Below, piece by piece: positions 52,923-55,772 of a stretch of DNA of 55,772 bases (its first letter is position 1; every line of letters starts with the position of its first letter). Position numbers and translations under genes: made by a program. The notes beneath the pieces are model-generated. The model saw only the letters and a program-made list of their open reading frames with translations, made no database searches and was not told where the DNA came from. This DNA is from an uncultured Pelagibacteraceae bacterium. GTDB lineage: Bacteria; Pseudomonadota; Alphaproteobacteria; Pelagibacterales; Pelagibacteraceae. The DNA lies in the NCBI GenBank assembly GCA_902584225.1, contig CACHYX010000003.1:1-55772 (forward strand), read 5' to 3'.

Positions 52923-54472
52923 TTTATAATAATTTCCTTATGTTTGTTAATTTTTACATAAATAGACGTGAGTAATCGCGCGATAAAAAAAACTGAGAAT
53001 AGTGTTGTTAATATTCCAACACATAGTGTGATTGAAAATCCTTTGACGGGCCCTGATCCGAAAATAAACAGAATTATTGCAGCTATTATTGTTGTTATGT
53101 TTGCATCTAAAATTGTAATTTTCGATTTTGAGTATCCATTATCAAAAGCTATTAGATTATTTTTTTCTTTACTTGTTTCTTCCTTTATTCTTTCAAAAAT
53201 TAAAACATTTGCATCTACTGCCATTCCAACAGTTAAAATTATTCCAGCAATACCAGGGAGAGTAAGAGTTGCTTCTAATAATGTTAAAATACTGATTAGT
53301 AAAATTAAATTAATAATTAGGGTTAAATTTGCAATGATACCAAAAATTCTATATTTTAATGTCATAAACCCGATCACTAATAAAAATCCTATAATGAGTG
53401 AAAGTATTCCTGCATTAATAGAATCTTGTCCTAAATCAGGTCCTACTGTTCTTTCTTCGATGATATTTAATGGAGCTGGTAAAGCACCAGACCTTAAAAG
53501 TAAGGCTAGGTCTGTTGCAGATTGAAAAGTAAAACCTCCACTTATTTGCCCTGATCCTCCCGCAATTACATCCTTTATTACTGGAGCACTTATTATTTGA
53601 CCATCAAGAACTATAGCAAGTCGTGTACCTATATTTCTTTTTGTTGCTTGGGCAAATCTTTTAGATCCAACCCTATCAAGTGTAAAACTTACAACTGTTT
53701 GATTATTTAATGAGTCCATTCGTGGACTTGCATCAACTAAATTATCTCCACTTATAATAACTCTTTTACTTAATAATAGTTCTTCACCTGTTTCTATTAA
53801 TTTAAGTTTTTCGGTTCCAAAAGACTCGTTTGAACTCTTAGATTCAAGTCTAAATGCAAGATCTGCAGTTTTACCTAATAAAGATTTAATCCTATCTGGA
53901 TTATCAAGACCTGGGAGTTCAAGCAAAATTCTATCATTACCTCTTTTTAAAATATTTGGCTCATTAGTACCAACCTCATCAACTCTTTTTCGAACAATTT
54001 CTATTGCTTGATCTAATGATGCATTTTTAATAAGGATAATTCCATATTTACTTAGCTCCAAATTAAAAACATCACCATTTATCTTCACATCAAGTTGATG
54101 AGCTTTGTATTGAAAATAATAAGGATTGATCGTACTTTCTTTGTCACTAAATATTTCACTAATCTTTTCAACATCATCTTTGGAAACTTTAAGCTTAATT
54201 AATTTGTCATCAAATTTTAAGCTCAAAATCTTAATTTTATTTTTTTTAAAATAATCTTTAATTTCTAATAATTTTGATTGTAATTTTTGTTTAATTACTG
54301 GTTCATTATCAAGCTCTAATAACAAATAAGAACCACCTTGAAGATCTAAGCCTAATTTAATTTTTTTTTGTTTATCTAAATCTAAATCTAAAAAATTTGA
54401 TGATGAGACCATCACCATAAAAAGAGTGAATAGTGCTATCAAAGTGATCTTCAGTTTTGAAAAATATAACAC
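52919..54472 (-). CDS. secD: Protein-export membrane protein SecD
   Basis: The 517-residue partner of SecF has LGLDLQGGSYLLLEL (residues about 40-54), the P1 head region, IEIVRKRVDEVGTNEPNI, SGGFTFQSATDLALLLRSGALPAPL, and the C-terminal GMAVDANVLIFERIKEE helix with the Asp and Arg of the proton path. It is coupled to secF by a 4-base overlap. Confidence 0.97.
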   Translation of the reverse strand: MLYFSKLKITLIALFTLFMVMVSSSNFLDLDLDKQKKIKLGLDLQGGSYLLLELDNEPVIKQKLQSKLLEIKDYFKKNKIKILSLKFDDKLIKLKVSKDDVEKISEIFSDKESTINPYYFQYKAHQLDVKINGDVFNLELSKYGIILIKNASLDQAIEIVRKRVDEVGTNEPNILKRGNDRILLELPGLDNPDRIKSLLGKTADLAFRLESKSSNESFGTEKLKLIETGEELLLSKRVIISGDNLVDASPRMDSLNNQTVVSFTLDRVGSKRFAQATKRNIGTRLAIVLDGQIISAPVIKDVIAGGSGQISGGFTFQSATDLALLLRSGALPAPLNIIEERTVGPDLGQDSINAGILSLIIGFLLVIGFMTLKYRIFGIIANLTLIINLILLISILTLLEATLTLPGIAGIILTVGMAVDANVLIFERIKEETSKEKNNLIAFDNGYSKSKITILDANITTIIAAIILFIFGSGPVKGFSITLCVGILTTLFSVFFIARLLTSIYVKINKHKEIIIK

Positions 54473-54478
54473 TTAAAA

Positions 54479-54766
54479 TTATTTTTTTTGGTCAGTATTA
54501 TTTATTAGAGCTTGAATACCTGTAGATTTGATAACTTCAACTTTGACATTATCAGTTATAGAAATTTCTGCTTTATCGCCGTCAATAATTCTCTCGACGG
54601 TACCTATTATTCCACCAGAGGTAATGACTTTGTCACCTCTTTTTAAGTTTTCAACCATCAACTTATGTTCTTTAACTTTTTTTTGTTGTGGTCTTATTAA
54701 GAAAAAATAAAAAATAACAAAAATTAGTATTAAAGGTATTAATTGTGCAAATCCCGATTCAGACAT
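54479..54766 (-). CDS. yajC: Sec translocon accessory protein YajC
   Basis: The 95-residue protein has one membrane span (LIPLILIFVIFYFFLIRPQQKK, residues about 9-30) with the strongly conserved FLIRPQQKK end, then GDKVITSGGIIGTVERI. It forms the yajC-secD-secF operon, 6 bases before secD. Confidence 0.96.
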   Translation of the reverse strand: MSESGFAQLIPLILIFVIFYFFLIRPQQKKVKEHKLMVENLKRGDKVITSGGIIGTVERIIDGDKAEISITDNVKVEVIKSTGIQALINNTDQKK

Positions 54767-54811
54767 AATAATAGATTGGTTTTTATACTATTAGATTAAC
54801 TAACACAACTC

Positions 54812-55772
54812 CTAATTAGATGTGATTTTATCAATATTATCCATGTATGGTTTTAATACTTCAGGTATTATAATTGATCCATCTTTGTCTTGATAATTCT
54901 CCAGGATCGCAATCATAGTTCTTCCGATTGCAAGTCCACTTCCATTCAATGTACCTATAAAATTTTTTTCATTTTTTGAATTTTTATATTTGGCTTTCAT
55001 TCTTCTAGCTTGAAAAGTTCCACATGTTGAGCAACTAGAAATTTCTCTATATTTTTTTTCTGAAGGCACCCAAACTTCAATGTCATAAGTTTTTTGTGCA
55101 CTAAAACCCATATCTCCTGTACATAGCTCTACAATTCTATAAGGCAGTTTCAGTTTATCTAAAATTCCTGATGCACATTTAGTCATTCTCTCTAATTCCT
55201 CTTCACATTTTTGAGGCTCTACTAAGCTTACAAGTTCAACTTTATAAAATTGGTGCTGCCTAATCATTCCTTTCGTATCTTTGCCATAGCTACCAGCTTC
55301 TTTTCTAAAACAAGGGGTAGATGCAACATATCTCAAAGGTAATTCTTTTATATCAAGAGTTTTTTCTCTTGCCATATTAGTTAAAATAACTTCTGCGGTT
55401 GGGATTAAAAATTTTCTATTATTGTCATCAATCTTAATTTCAAATTGATCAGACTCAAATTTAGGAAGTTGTCCAGTACCAAACATTGTATCAAAGTTAG
55501 CGAGTAATGGTGGAGATATCTCCTCATAACCATTTTCTTTTGTATGAACATCAATCATAAAATTTGATAAAGCTCTTTCTAATTTTGCAAGTTTGTTTTT
55601 TACAAATACAAATCTTGATCCAGAAGTCTTTGTAGCAAGATCAAAATCAAGCATATTAAGATTTTCACCTACTTCATAGTGAGACTTAATTTTAAATTCA
55701 CTTTCTTTTATAGAACCTTTTTTTTCAACTTCTTTGTTTGAAGATTCGTCCTTACCCTCTGGTACACTAGAT
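54812..55772 (-). CDS. serS: Serine-tRNA ligase, C-terminal part
   Basis: The frame is open to the window's right edge, so the N-terminal coiled-coil part lies outside. The visible part starts with the VPEGKDESSNKEV linker typical of SerRS and continues with LATKTSGSRFVFVKN, EISPPLLANFDTMFGTGQLPKFESDQFEI (motif 1 region), RYVASTPCFRKEAGSYGKDTKGMIRQHQFYKVELV (motif 2) and NGSGLAIGRTMIAILENYQ (motif 3). An internal ATG at 55654 is not the start, because family sequence continues upstream of it. Confidence 0.95.
   Translation of the reverse strand, partial: SSVPEGKDESSNKEVEKKGSIKESEFKIKSHYEVGENLNMLDFDLATKTSGSRFVFVKNKLAKLERALSNFMIDVHTKENGYEEISPPLLANFDTMFGTGQLPKFESDQFEIKIDDNNRKFLIPTAEVILTNMAREKTLDIKELPLRYVASTPCFRKEAGSYGKDTKGMIRQHQFYKVELVSLVEPQKCEEELERMTKCASGILDKLKLPYRIVELCTGDMGFSAQKTYDIEVWVPSEKKYREISSCSTCGTFQARRMKAKYKNSKNEKNFIGTLNGSGLAIGRTMIAILENYQDKDGSIIIPEVLKPYMDNIDKITSN

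Overview
The window looks like a chromosome segment of a marine alphaproteobacterium of the SAR11 clade (Pelagibacterales). The evidence is very AT-rich DNA, lysine- and asparagine-rich proteins, gene spacings of a few bases or short overlaps, alphaproteobacterial gene orders (bamE-like/cytochrome bc1 chaperone/plsX/ihfA; mltB-rlpA-dacA-tmk-holB-metG-tatD; sdhE/recG; yajC-secD-secF) and a K+-independent H+-pyrophosphatase. The clade assignment is inferred from these traits, not from a marker-gene search.

Layout. 1-13.8 kb is mostly core metabolism and translation: the thiL end, hppA, a lipid/translation cluster (rpmF, plsX, ihfA, a MerR-like regulator, rpmG), chorismate mutase, ctaA, metY, rplM-rpsI, argC, a tiny lipoprotein, hom and two transporters. 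13.8-22.6 kb is an accessory island. It holds a 400-base gene-poor stretch, a small MGMT-type repair protein, a GC-rich structured non-coding RNA with its own terminator, a micro membrane protein, a tyrosine recombinase and a surface-glycan cluster (GT2 enzymes, a frameshifted transferase-like gene, a HAD-nucleotidyltransferase fusion, a GDPD-like protein and a double GT-B protein), ending at a GIY-YIG gene and tRNA-Glu. 22.7-37.3 kb is core again: recJ-glpX-SbmA/BacA-like-NDUFS4-like, tRNA-Pro, nhaA, a periplasmic glutathione peroxidase, and a long overlapping minus-strand operon for replication, cell wall and translation (rarD/mltB/SPOR lipoprotein/dacA/tmk/holB/metG/tatD/MBL hydrolase). 37.39-39.25 kb is a compact 1.8-kb element inserted in the anticodon loop of tRNA-Ser(UGA). 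It carries one multi-zinc-ribbon GIY-YIG protein and restores the 5' half and promoter of the tRNA. 39.3-55.8 kb is core: sdhE, recG, DUF502, an M48 peptidase, tRNA-Lys, tgt, cyclophilin, coaD, gyrA, ssb, uvrA, a PuuD-like membrane protein, secF-secD-yajC and the C-terminal part of serS.

The strongest candidates for something undescribed are the minus-strand structured RNA at about 14439-14630 (two predicted pseudoknots, a GCAA tetraloop and a canonical terminator) and the tRNA-Ser element with its duplicated promoter/half-tRNA and matching tandem 11-bp repeats at each end. Other points of note are a tgt lacking two zinc-ligand cysteines, a terminator written inside the last codons of hom, and overlapping divergent start codons (CATG) between the bamE-like and cytochrome bc1 chaperone genes.
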